DNA from: Gallionellales bacterium GWA2_54_124
Lineage (GTDB): Bacteria; Pseudomonadota; Gammaproteobacteria; Burkholderiales; Gallionellaceae
Direction of reading: 5' to 3'
DNA length: 64,000 nt
Assembly: GCA_001801025.1 (NCBI GenBank)
Contig: MGWO01000003.1
Location: 66,201-130,200, forward strand
Under the pieces are notes generated by a model, which was given only the letters and a program-made list of their open reading frames with translations, searched no databases and was not told the origin of the DNA. Position numbers and translations under genes: made by a program. The first letter of the stretch is position 1; each line of letters opens with the position of its first letter. Below are positions 9,813 through 17,576 of this stretch, one piece after another.

Positions 9813-10559
9813 CTATTTCACGCGACGAAGATATCCATCTATTGTTTCCGTGATCATGGCCTTATTGGTCAGGCTGTGATCGGTTTCAAACATATCGGTT
9901 TCACCCAAGTACTGTTTCATTCCTGTGTATGGGTTGTCGCCCACGTCCCATGGGCGATTATGTGAGAAATATCCCTTGGGGAAAAATTCAATGAAGGTAT
10001 CTGGCAGTACGCAATAAGAACCTACTGTTACCATTGGTGCGTATGCTTTCAATTCGTTATATACATGCTCATGGCTATGCAGGGAATCCAGTATGACCAT
10101 GACGCATTTTTTTCCGATGGTGTGCTTCCGAACCAATTCGACAACTTCTGCGCTAGTTGAGCTGCCCTCGTACATCGTAATTCGTTTTGCCATTGGATGA
10201 TCTTCAATTAGCTTACGATTGTGCTGTCGAATGTCGACATCAATACCAACCACTTCACCATTGATACCCATCATTTCCATCATGGACGCCGTAAATATAA
10301 TGGATCCACCGTGAGCGATCCCTGTCTCAATGACAAGATCCGGCTTGAGGTTCCACATGAGTTCTTGCTGAATAACGATATCGCTTGGGAATTTAATAAT
10401 GGGGCGCCCCATCCATGTAAAGTTATAGGTGTATTTATAACGATCTGCATGAAGCATCCAATCTAGCGATTTACGGCGAAGTTCTTCGTCTCGCCCCATT
10501 GCTTCAATATCCGCTGCTCGCTCTGAATAGAATTGTGCTACGGGGTCAGTTGTTGGCAT
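9813..10559 (-). CDS. CmcI-like SAM-binding protein (probable methyltransferase)
   Basis: A 248-residue protein of the family often labelled cephalosporin hydroxylase. KYKYTYNFTWMGRPIIKFP, LKPDLVIETGIAHGGS (SAM-loop position, about residues 73-88), GIDVDIR and VMVILDSLHSHEHV are the conserved CmcI blocks, including acidic residues that bind metal. Structural work on CmcI showed a methyltransferase fold, so methylation is likelier than hydroxylation. ATG 10559 overlaps the upstream epimerase gene by 14 bases. A spacer of 109 bases follows before the carbamoyltransferase gene. Function in the glycan locus (O-methylation of a sugar) is inferred. Confidence 0.82.
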   Translation of the reverse strand: MPTTDPVAQFYSERAADIEAMGRDEELRRKSLDWMLHADRYKYTYNFTWMGRPIIKFPSDIVIQQELMWNLKPDLVIETGIAHGGSIIFTASMMEMMGINGEVVGIDVDIRQHNRKLIEDHPMAKRITMYEGSSTSAEVVELVRKHTIGKKCVMVILDSLHSHEHVYNELKAYAPMVTVGSYCVLPDTFIEFFPKGYFSHNRPWDVGDNPYTGMKQYLGETDMFETDHSLTNKAMITETIDGYLRRVK

Positions 10560-11505
10560 AAATCATTTCCTTTTGAAAGTTGTTGTTGTCGAAAAGCTGT
10601 GTAATTACATTAATCATGGTTTGACGCGATTCATCTGGTAACGGCCGCACAGACGCGACTCTTGATGCTATCGTAAACAAATTTCCCTCCTTCGGTTCAT
10701 CCGACAAAATATTCACTTGAAGGGTCTCACCATAGCGCGCCAAGTATATCTGCTTTGTTATTTCAGCAATATCACGAATACTACTTAACCAACTGGAGCC
10801 CAGGTTGACAACCTCGCATCCTTGAGGAAAATCACTTAAGAGATGGAGGCACACATTCGCCACCTCATTAGTTGAAATAAAATTTCGCTGCTGTCGACCG
10901 GAAGAACGTAGAGTTAATGTGCCAGTTTGAATGGCCTCCTTCACAAAACACATAGGAACAAGAGTATCCCTACGCACGGTTGACACATCGGGGATTCCAT
11001 AAACATTAGATGGTCTCAGTAAAACGACATCAAGACCGTGGGTTCGCGCATACATTCGACATAATTCTTCGCCAAAAAAATGATTGAGTGCATACGGTGA
11101 CTGGCAACAAACAGGGGTATCCTCGGATATTTCCCCGATTAGTTCGGTACCATAAACTTGCAACGTTGAAACGAATATTATTCGCTTAACTCCTCGCTTC
11201 ACTGCGAACTCCAAAATATTTCGAGTTCCATAAACAGATAGGTTAACACCTGCCTCAAAGTCTCGTGACAAAACATCATTAGCTGTCGCACAATGAATGA
11301 TGGCATCAATGTGGGCGCTGTCATTGCCCTGCAAAATTGGTTTAAGAACATCCAGCGCTATAATTGGCATCCCTAACTCTTGCTCAAGGGTGTCCGATGA
11401 TTTTCTAGAACTAGCAATAACTTCATATCCATCTTGCTTTGCACGAATGGCAACTCGGCTACCAATAAATCCGGAACACCCGGTGATGAGAATTTTAGAC
11501 ATCAT
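10546..11505 (-). CDS. NAD-dependent epimerase/reductase with altered YxxxK motif
   Basis: A 319-residue extended SDR. SKILITGCSGFIGSRV at residues 3-18 is the NAD(P)-binding loop and VSTLQVYGTE supplies the catalytic Ser/Thr. The usual YxxxK is read as SPYALNHFFGEEL: tyrosine is present but the lysine position is histidine (codon CAT). Position after rfbF-rfbG and an RmlC-like epimerase suggests the final 4-keto reduction or epimerisation of a CDP-6-deoxyhexose; the substituted lysine leaves the chemistry uncertain. ATG 11505 (or 11502) follows AAGG, and its start overlaps the end of the upstream gene. Confidence 0.8.
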   Translation of the reverse strand: MMSKILITGCSGFIGSRVAIRAKQDGYEVIASSRKSSDTLEQELGMPIIALDVLKPILQGNDSAHIDAIIHCATANDVLSRDFEAGVNLSVYGTRNILEFAVKRGVKRIIFVSTLQVYGTELIGEISEDTPVCCQSPYALNHFFGEELCRMYARTHGLDVVLLRPSNVYGIPDVSTVRRDTLVPMCFVKEAIQTGTLTLRSSGRQQRNFISTNEVANVCLHLLSDFPQGCEVVNLGSSWLSSIRDIAEITKQIYLARYGETLQVNILSDEPKEGNLFTIASRVASVRPLPDESRQTMINVITQLFDNNNFQKEMIYANN

Positions 11506-12059
11506 GAACCTTGCTTCGTGTTAAGTTTATCAACTGATAGCAATGCCCACTGTCTATCTTTGTCTGACACCTCGGTGACAGGTAAAGGCCACTTAATTCC
11601 CAGCGCAGGATCATCATATCTAAGCCCTCCTTCCGCTTCAGGCGCATATACCGTCGAGACCATATAAAATGCTGTTGCGCCATCGGATAGGGCTTGATAA
11701 CCATGTGCGAATCCCTCAGGAACAACTATCATCAAGCCATTGTCTTCGCTAAGCTCGACGCCGTACCACTGCCCATAAGTCAGTGAATTTTTCCGAATAT
11801 CTACAATGACATCGAAAATTGCGCCGTGGATGCAGCGGACTAGTTTAACTTCGGCATGCGGGGCACGTTGAAAGTGCATGCCTCGTACAATTCCCGCGCA
11901 CTTATTGGTGCTTATATTGCTTTGCATGATATCGACAGCAATTCCGTGCGCGGCGAACTCATTCTTGCAATAAGTACGCGCAAAAACACCTCGTTCATCA
12001 CAACGCTTTTCAAGTGACACTAAAAATGCACCCTCTAGCGGTATTGATTGAAACTTCAT
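11502..12059 (-). CDS. RmlC-type nucleotide-sugar 3,5-epimerase
   Basis: A 185-residue cupin of the dTDP-4-dehydrorhamnose 3,5-epimerase family. GIVRGMHFQRAPHAEVKLV holds the catalytic His (equivalent to LRGLHYQ), GAIFDVIVDIRKNS the second acid/base block, and VPEGFAHGYQAL the conserved Tyr. I start it at ATG 12059, which gives the standard MKFQSIPLEGAFL beginning and the family length; the frame also reaches a TTG at 12095. No rmlA, rmlB or rmlD genes are present, and it directly follows rfbF and rfbG, so it more likely epimerises a CDP-4-keto-6-deoxyhexose than a dTDP sugar. Confidence 0.88.
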   Translation of the reverse strand: MKFQSIPLEGAFLVSLEKRCDERGVFARTYCKNEFAAHGIAVDIMQSNISTNKCAGIVRGMHFQRAPHAEVKLVRCIHGAIFDVIVDIRKNSLTYGQWYGVELSEDNGLMIVVPEGFAHGYQALSDGATAFYMVSTVYAPEAEGGLRYDDPALGIKWPLPVTEVSDKDRQWALLSVDKLNTKQGS

Positions 12060-12075
12060 AGAAAAAACACCCAGT

Positions 12076-13125
12076 TCAAAATTGGTAATCAGCAATTTGT
12101 GCTAACGTAACAGATCGCATATCTGCCCCGTTTCGCCACGCATCATGCCATGCCATTGTTTTTTGCAAAGCAGTTTTAAGCCTCCAGCATGGTTGCCAAT
12201 TTAACAGGCTATTCGCCTTACTGCTATCTAATTTCAAATAATTCGCTTCATGCGGTTGTAGTGATTCGTCGCATTGCCATATTACATCTTTACGCATTTC
12301 GGCCATCCGTTCAACAATCCACCCAACCGGACGCGCATCCTCATCTTTTGGTCCGAAATTCCATGCTTCTGCAAACGGCATCCCCTCGGTATAAAGTCGT
12401 TCCGCCAGCGTCAAATAACCCGACAGGGGCTCCAGCACATGTTGCCATGGGCGGGTGGATTGCGGTGAACGAATTTTTAAGGTCTCACAAGCATCCATTG
12501 CACGCAAAAAATCCGGGATGAGTCGATCTTCGGCCCAGTCGCCACCACCGATAACGTTACCAGCACGAGCTGAAGCCAATGCAATACCTGCCGTCTGCAA
12601 AAATGACTGCCGATAAGCCGATGTCACCAACTCCGCGCAGCCCTTGCTGCTGGAATACGGATCGAATCCGCCCATCGCCTCGTTTTCGCGATAACCCCAC
12701 ACCCATTCACGATTTTCATAGCACTTGTCGGTGGTAATATTCACTACCGCCTTGACACTGGACGTTGCGCGCACCGCTTCGAGCAGATTCACTGTTCCCA
12801 TCACGTTGACTTCATAGGTTTCTGCAGGCTGTGCGTAGGAGTAGCGCACCAAAGGTTGCGCGGCCAGATGAAACACGATCTCCGGGCTGGCGGACTGCAT
12901 TGTCCGCTTCAAATGATGAGCATCGCGAATATCTGCGATGACACTGCTTGCCATCCCCTTTTCCACCTTTGCAACAGTGAACAGGTTAGTATCGGTCGGC
13001 GGATTGAGCGCATATCCATGCACTTCTGCGCCCATTGCTTGCAGCCACAGCGACAGCCAACCGCCCTTAAAACCGGTATGCCCAGTCAAAAAAACACGCT
13101 TGCCGCTCCAAAAATCCGGATTCAC
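12076..13125 (-). CDS. rfbG: CDP-glucose 4,6-dehydratase
   Basis: A 349-residue enzyme that turns CDP-D-glucose into CDP-4-keto-6-deoxy-D-glucose. [19 protein letters not shown] (N-terminal) is the signature RfbG NAD-binding loop. [35 protein letters not shown] and YSSSKGCAE (catalytic YxxxK) all match the family. I prefer the GTG at 13125, whose GTGA overlaps the rfbF stop and which has GGAAGG 7 bases upstream; GTG 13131 would add two residues. It works directly after RfbF and commits glucose-1-phosphate to CDP-6-deoxysugars. Confidence 0.93.
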   Translation of the reverse strand: MNPDFWSGKRVFLTGHTGFKGGWLSLWLQAMGAEVHGYALNPPTDTNLFTVAKVEKGMASSVIADIRDAHHLKRTMQSASPEIVFHLAAQPLVRYSYAQPAETYEVNVMGTVNLLEAVRATSSVKAVVNITTDKCYENREWVWGYRENEAMGGFDPYSSSKGCAELVTSAYRQSFLQTAGIALASARAGNVIGGGDWAEDRLIPDFLRAMDACETLKIRSPQSTRPWQHVLEPLSGYLTLAERLYTEGMPFAEAWNFGPKDEDARPVGWIVERMAEMRKDVIWQCDESLQPHEANYLKLDSSKANSLLNWQPCWRLKTALQKTMAWHDAWRNGADMRSVTLAQIADYQF

Positions 13126-13895
13126 TTCCACACCTTCCAGGGTGCGCGCCCTGATTGCCAGAGCTCTTCCAAGTGATTCTTGTCTCGCAGCGTATCCATG
13201 GGTTGCCAGAACCCACTATGTTCGTAGGCCATCAGCTCTCCTTGGGCCGCCAGATTGCTCAGCGGCTCTCCTTCCCACGAAGTGCGATCATCTGCGATCA
13301 AGTTTATACAGCTCGGCGACAATACGAAAAACCCTCCGTTTATCCACCCGCCATCACCTTGCGGCTTTTCGATAAAGCCGCGTACCAGTTTTCCGTTCAG
13401 ATCCAACGCACCGTATCGCCCGGGAGGCTGGACCGCAGTAACAGTCGCAAGCTTACCGTGCATTTTGTGAAATGCCAGTTGAGCTGTGATATTGACGTCA
13501 GAAACACCATCTCCATAAGTAAAGCAAAATGCCTCCTCGTCTTTAACATATTCGGCCACACGCTTCAGACGACCACCCGTCATGCTGTTTTCGCCTGTAT
13601 CTACCAGCGTCACACGCCATGGCTCAGCATTGCGCTGATGCACTTCCATCTGATTATTATGCATATCAAAAGTGACATCTGACATGTGCAAAAAGTAATT
13701 AGCGAAGTATTCCTTGATCACATAACCCTTGTATCCACAGCACACCACGAAATCATTTATTCCATGAGCAGAATACATTTTCATAATGTGCCAGAGAATT
13801 GGTCGTCCACCAATTTCTATCATCGGCTTCGGTCGTAAGGAGGTTTCTTCGCTGATGCGCGTTCCTAACCCCCCCGCAAGAATAACGGCTTTCAT
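13122..13895 (-). CDS. rfbF: Glucose-1-phosphate cytidylyltransferase
   Basis: Makes CDP-glucose from CTP and glucose-1-phosphate. [18 protein letters not shown] is the nucleotidyltransferase signature; [27 protein letters not shown] (metal-binding Asp) and [19 protein letters not shown] are conserved in RfbF. The ATG at 13895 overlaps the upstream stop as TAATG, has GGGGAT 8 bases upstream and gives 257 residues, the usual RfbF length; an in-frame ATG at 13916 has no visible ribosome site. It couples with rfbG through a GTGA overlap, so the pair is one metabolic unit. Confidence 0.95.
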   Translation of the reverse strand: MKAVILAGGLGTRISEETSLRPKPMIEIGGRPILWHIMKMYSAHGINDFVVCCGYKGYVIKEYFANYFLHMSDVTFDMHNNQMEVHQRNAEPWRVTLVDTGENSMTGGRLKRVAEYVKDEEAFCFTYGDGVSDVNITAQLAFHKMHGKLATVTAVQPPGRYGALDLNGKLVRGFIEKPQGDGGWINGGFFVLSPSCINLIADDRTSWEGEPLSNLAAQGELMAYEHSGFWQPMDTLRDKNHLEELWQSGRAPWKVWK

Positions 13896-15073
13896 TATAT
13901 TGATCCCCGCAGACATGAAAGGGCTGCTATCGCTTCCGGCAATGGATAGTGATGATTTCCCACAAATAATCCATTCTGGTCGATATGCTCGGCGTTTTTC
14001 AAAATGCCATGCACTTCCGAATCAAAATATTTGACCACTTCATTTTTAGCGAAATTACCCGCTACGATAGGACGGCACTCGAATCCCAGCTCATTTAGCT
14101 TGATTACCAGCGCTTTACGCGTCAGTTTACTGCCAGGACGAATGACCAGACTGAAACCGAACCAGCTGCTTTCACCAATTTCCTGTTGAATAATGAGATC
14201 GGGATGATTCGCCAGCGCGGCTTGCAGCATTTTCCCGTTCTTGCGACGCTCTTCAATCAGCATCGGTAAGCGTTTTACCTGCTCAATCCCCAACGCCCCC
14301 TCCATTTCCAGTGGGCGAACGTTGTATCCAGGCAATACAAAACGGAACGACTCCTCAAATGGATCATCGCTTTTATCGCTGCAAACCAAATTCTGCTTGG
14401 GCAGGTTGCGCGTCCAACCGTGCGCACGCAGCGACAACAAAATTTGATATAGTTCTTCGTCATCGGTAACGATCATGCCGCCTTCCATAGTCGAAATATG
14501 ATGACTGAAGAAGGTGCTGTAGCCACCCATTACACCAAACGTGCCAGCATGCTTGCCATGATATTTGGCACCCATAGACTCACAGTTGTCTTCCATCAAA
14601 ACGATGTTGCGTTCGCCGATGATTTGTTGAATGCGCCCGAAATCATTCGGATTGCCCAGCAGGTTCACCGCCATGATCGCACGCGTTTTATCTGTAACGG
14701 CCTGCTCGAGTTGGTCGAGATCGTAATTCAAGGTATTCAGATCGATATCCACAAACTTGATCTTCAAGCCATATTGATACAACGGATAGTAAGTGGTGCT
14801 CCACGATACAGCCGGCACAATCACCTCATCACCGCGCTGCAGTTTCAGCGCAGGATTCTTGGTGTAAAACAGGGCAGCCACCATCAGCAAAATCGCCGAC
14901 GAACCAGAGTTCACCATTACACAATGCTTACTGCCGACATACTGCGCGAAATCACGCTCAAAGGCCTGCACGTTTGCACCCATGGTGTACATGCCGGATG
15001 AGATCACGCGTTGCATCGCATCCTGCTCTTCTTGCCCCCAGGTAGCAGTGGCCAAAGGAAACTTGAAACTCAT
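13895..15073 (-). CDS. colD: ColD-type PLP-dependent sugar 3-dehydratase (DegT/DnrJ fold)
   Basis: A 392-residue aspartate-aminotransferase-fold enzyme. The lysine that normally binds PLP is replaced by His in [14 protein letters not shown] (His191/192), the hallmark of the 3-deoxygenating dehydratases ColD and RfbH. The cysteine-rich [2Fe-2S] segment of RfbH is absent; instead [13 protein letters not shown] and [14 protein letters not shown] match what I recall of ColD, which acts on GDP-4-keto-6-deoxymannose. The neighbours gmd and an fcl/colC-like gene fit that substrate. ATG 15073 has AAGGAG 8 bases upstream, and ATGA overlaps the upstream stop. Substrate is inferred; a CDP-sugar substrate is the alternative because rfbF follows. 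Confidence 0.82.
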   Translation of the reverse strand: MSFKFPLATATWGQEEQDAMQRVISSGMYTMGANVQAFERDFAQYVGSKHCVMVNSGSSAILLMVAALFYTKNPALKLQRGDEVIVPAVSWSTTYYPLYQYGLKIKFVDIDLNTLNYDLDQLEQAVTDKTRAIMAVNLLGNPNDFGRIQQIIGERNIVLMEDNCESMGAKYHGKHAGTFGVMGGYSTFFSHHISTMEGGMIVTDDEELYQILLSLRAHGWTRNLPKQNLVCSDKSDDPFEESFRFVLPGYNVRPLEMEGALGIEQVKRLPMLIEERRKNGKMLQAALANHPDLIIQQEIGESSWFGFSLVIRPGSKLTRKALVIKLNELGFECRPIVAGNFAKNEVVKYFDSEVHGILKNAEHIDQNGLFVGNHHYPLPEAIAALSCLRGSI

Positions 15074-16002
15074 TGCAAAAGCTCCTTCAAATAAAAGCTG
15101 TAGGTTTTTTCAATTCCTTCGCCCAAGCTGCGCTGCGCTTCCCAGCCCCACGCTTTTTGCCGTTCCACATTGACTAATTTTCGCGCCATTCCGACTGGCT
15201 TACTGAGTTCATGTGAAAATCCGCCCGTGTAGCCTATCACATCGGCTGCAGCCTGATAGTATTCGTTGATGGTGTAATCATACCCCAGTCCGATATTCAT
15301 CAAAGCCGGCAACGAATCGAATTCCTTGATCGCGCGAACCATCGCATCGGCTAAGTCGCCTGCATACATAAATTCACGCCGCGCTGTTCCATCACCCCAT
15401 ATCTCAACTGATGTCTGTCCGGCCTGTTTAGCCTGATAAACTTTATGAATAATGGCCGGAATCAGATGCGAATGCGCAGGATCGAACTTATCATGACAGC
15501 CGTAGAGATTACACGGAATGAGTGTCTTGTACTGGAAGCTCGCATCCTCGCGCATGATGTATTCACACAACCGTGCGGTCACCACTTTAGCTAGGGCGTA
15601 ACCTTCATTGGTCGGCTCCAGCTCCCCCTTCAATACCATTTCTTCTGACAACGGCTCCGAGTGGTTACGCGGATACATGCAAGAACTGCCCAGATTGATC
15701 AGGCGTTTAATCCCTGCCTGATGCGCAGCCCAGACAATGTTGCGCCCCATGTCGAGGTTGTCCATCAAGAAACCAACCGGTTCGCGCATATTGGCCTGAA
15801 TACCCCCCACCTTGCCTGCTGCATGGATCACCATATCGGGCTTAGTTTTAAGCAAATAGGCTTGCACGGCATCGAAGTCGAGCAAATTCAATTCACGGCT
15901 AGCTGGAGCGAGAACATCAAACTCACCAATACCCGGATGATCAAGCAGGTTACGCCCGACCATCCCGCCACCACCGGTCAATAAAATTTTCAATTTATTC
16001 AT
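15070..16002 (-). CDS. GDP-L-fucose synthase family protein (Fcl or ColC)
   Basis: A 310-residue extended SDR that epimerises and reduces GDP-4-keto-6-deoxyhexoses. KILLTGGGGMVGRNLLDH is the NADP-binding loop, AAGKVGGIQANMREP and LGSSCMYPRNH (catalytic Ser and Cys) are family signatures, and NEGYALAKVV carries YxxxK. LIPCNLYGCHDKFDPAHSH and RREFMYAGDLADAM complete the pattern. The next gene encodes a ColD-like dehydratase, so this may be ColC (GDP-L-colitose synthase) rather than Fcl (GDP-L-fucose synthase); the two cannot be separated by motifs. It lies 14 bases after gmd and overlaps the next gene by ATGA. Confidence 0.85.
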   Translation of the reverse strand: MNKLKILLTGGGGMVGRNLLDHPGIGEFDVLAPASRELNLLDFDAVQAYLLKTKPDMVIHAAGKVGGIQANMREPVGFLMDNLDMGRNIVWAAHQAGIKRLINLGSSCMYPRNHSEPLSEEMVLKGELEPTNEGYALAKVVTARLCEYIMREDASFQYKTLIPCNLYGCHDKFDPAHSHLIPAIIHKVYQAKQAGQTSVEIWGDGTARREFMYAGDLADAMVRAIKEFDSLPALMNIGLGYDYTINEYYQAAADVIGYTGGFSHELSKPVGMARKLVNVERQKAWGWEAQRSLGEGIEKTYSFYLKELLQ

Positions 16003-16016
16003 CGCGTAGGCAGCTA

Positions 16017-17144
16017 TTATTCTTTGGGCGTTGAAGTTGAATAGCCGTGTTTCTTTAACAAGGCATGACGGCGCGCATCTTCCAGATCGTGTGCGGCCAT
16101 TTCAGCGCACATTTGCTGCACGGTGATCTCCGGCACCCAGCCCAATTTTTCTTTAGCCTTGGTCGGATCACCCAGTAGGGTCTCAACCTCAGCGGGACGG
16201 AAATAGCGAGGATCAATGCGCATAACCACGTCCCCCACCTTTAATGCAGGGGCCTTATCTCCTCCGATCGCGACCACCGTCGCCACTTCATCGACACCTG
16301 TACCGGCAAATTCAAGGGTAAGGCCCAACTCCGCAGCCGACCAAGTAATAAACTGGCGCACCGAATACTGCACGCCGGTCGCAATCACGAAATCTTCCGG
16401 CTTCTCCTGTTGCAACATCATCCACTGCATGCGCACGTAATCTTTTGCATGACCCCAGTCACGTAGCGAGTCGATATTGCCCATGTACAGACAAGCTTCC
16501 AGACCCTGCGCGATATTCGCCAGACCGCGCGTAATTTTACGCGTCACAAACGTCTCGCCGCGACGCGGAGATTCGTGGTTAAACAGGATACCGTTGCAGG
16601 CGTACATACCATACGCTTCGCGGTAATTCACCGTGATCCAGTACGCATACAGTTTCGCCACCGCATACGGGCTGCGCGGATAAAACGGTGTAGTTTCCTT
16701 TTGTGGCGTTTCCTGCACCAAGCCGTAGAGTTCGGAAGTGGACGCCTGATAAAAACGCGTCTTCTTCTCCAGACCCAGCAAACGGATCGCCTCCAGTATG
16801 CGCAATGTGCCCATGCCGTCGACATCCGCCGTGTATTCGGGCGACTCGAAACTCACCGCCACATGCGATTGCGCACCCAGGTTGTAAACCTCATCGGGCT
16901 GCACTTCCTGCAGGATACGTGTGAGATTAGAGCTGTCGGAAAGATCACCGTAATGCAATTTGAAGCGCACATTTTTAATGTGGGGGTCTTCAAAAATATG
17001 ATCTATCCGCTGGGTATTGAACGACGAGGCACGGCGCTTGACCCCGTGAACCTCGTAGCCTTTTTCAAGGAGAAATTCAGCCAGATACGAACCGTCCTGA
17101 CCGGTAACCCCAGTGATCAGTGCAACTTTATTTGCCGAACTCAT
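16017..17144 (-). CDS. gmd: GDP-mannose 4,6-dehydratase
   Basis: Converts GDP-D-mannose to GDP-4-keto-6-deoxy-D-mannose, the branch point to GDP-fucose, colitose, rhamnose and perosamine. At 375 residues it matches Gmd length. [18 protein letters not shown] is the Gmd NADP loop, [17 protein letters not shown] the conserved cofactor-binding segment, STSELYG and [12 protein letters not shown] the catalytic Ser/Thr and YxxxK, and [16 protein letters not shown] the tetramer/cofactor block. ATG 17144 overlaps the stop of the upstream regulator (ATGA). manC and manB are not in the window, so GDP-mannose must come from elsewhere. Confidence 0.97.
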   Translation of the reverse strand: MSSANKVALITGVTGQDGSYLAEFLLEKGYEVHGVKRRASSFNTQRIDHIFEDPHIKNVRFKLHYGDLSDSSNLTRILQEVQPDEVYNLGAQSHVAVSFESPEYTADVDGMGTLRILEAIRLLGLEKKTRFYQASTSELYGLVQETPQKETTPFYPRSPYAVAKLYAYWITVNYREAYGMYACNGILFNHESPRRGETFVTRKITRGLANIAQGLEACLYMGNIDSLRDWGHAKDYVRMQWMMLQQEKPEDFVIATGVQYSVRQFITWSAAELGLTLEFAGTGVDEVATVVAIGGDKAPALKVGDVVMRIDPRYFRPAEVETLLGDPTKAKEKLGWVPEITVQQMCAEMAAHDLEDARRHALLKKHGYSTSTPKE

Positions 17145-17509
17145 GCAGGAACACCCTCACGCTCATTGATTTTAATTTTTGTAGCGCCATGCTGCTCAAC
17201 GCTCTGCCTTAGTTCTGCAATTTCTACCCGCAATCGCTCGTATTCCCGAATCTTGATTTGCAGAAACTCTACAGTTAAGTGCGCCTTTTGCTCTACACCC
17301 TGTGGTGTCAGCAGGTAAACATAGGCTAGTTTATTGTCGCTGTTACGAAAATTCTCTGCTTTCAAGCAGCCCTTAGCGATCAACGCATTCAAGCAAAAAT
17401 TTACCTTGCCAAGACTAACACCCAACCGCTTCGCCAAATCTCTCTGGGAAAGGTTGGGCTCATCGGCCAATGTCTTGAGCAATCCGTAACTGGTGGTATC
17501 GTCGAACAT
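17141..17509 (-). CDS. MarR-type EPS-associated transcriptional regulator
   Basis: A 122-residue winged-helix protein. Residues 4-60 ([40 protein letters not shown]) form a MarR-like helix-turn-helix; [17 protein letters not shown] is the wing, and residues 80-115 ([20 protein letters not shown]) are a probable coiled coil for dimerisation. This matches the small EPS-associated MarR family found beside exopolysaccharide clusters. It is the first gene of the minus-strand polysaccharide locus and overlaps gmd by ATGA, so it is cotranscribed and may control the whole run. The promoter should lie in 17510-17576, where I see no clear -35/-10 pair. Confidence 0.85.
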   Translation of the reverse strand: MFDDTTSYGLLKTLADEPNLSQRDLAKRLGVSLGKVNFCLNALIAKGCLKAENFRNSDNKLAYVYLLTPQGVEQKAHLTVEFLQIKIREYERLRVEIAELRQSVEQHGATKIKINEREGVPA

Positions 17510-17576
17510 GCAGTGCGTTCATTCAGTGAACAGCTCGCATTAAACAGCCCGGAGGATGTGGTGTCAAGCTGTGAGC

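Noticed and set aside
7559-10559. A cephamycin-like antibiotic cluster (CmcH- and CmcI-type genes together)
   Set aside because: No peptide synthetase, isopenicillin synthase or expandase is present, and all surrounding genes are for glycan synthesis.
13895-15073. Calling the PLP enzyme RfbH (CDP-4-keto-6-deoxyglucose 3-dehydratase) because rfbF and rfbG are adjacent
   Set aside because: The cysteine-rich [2Fe-2S] segment expected in RfbH is absent, while His at the PLP position and the flanking blocks fit ColD.
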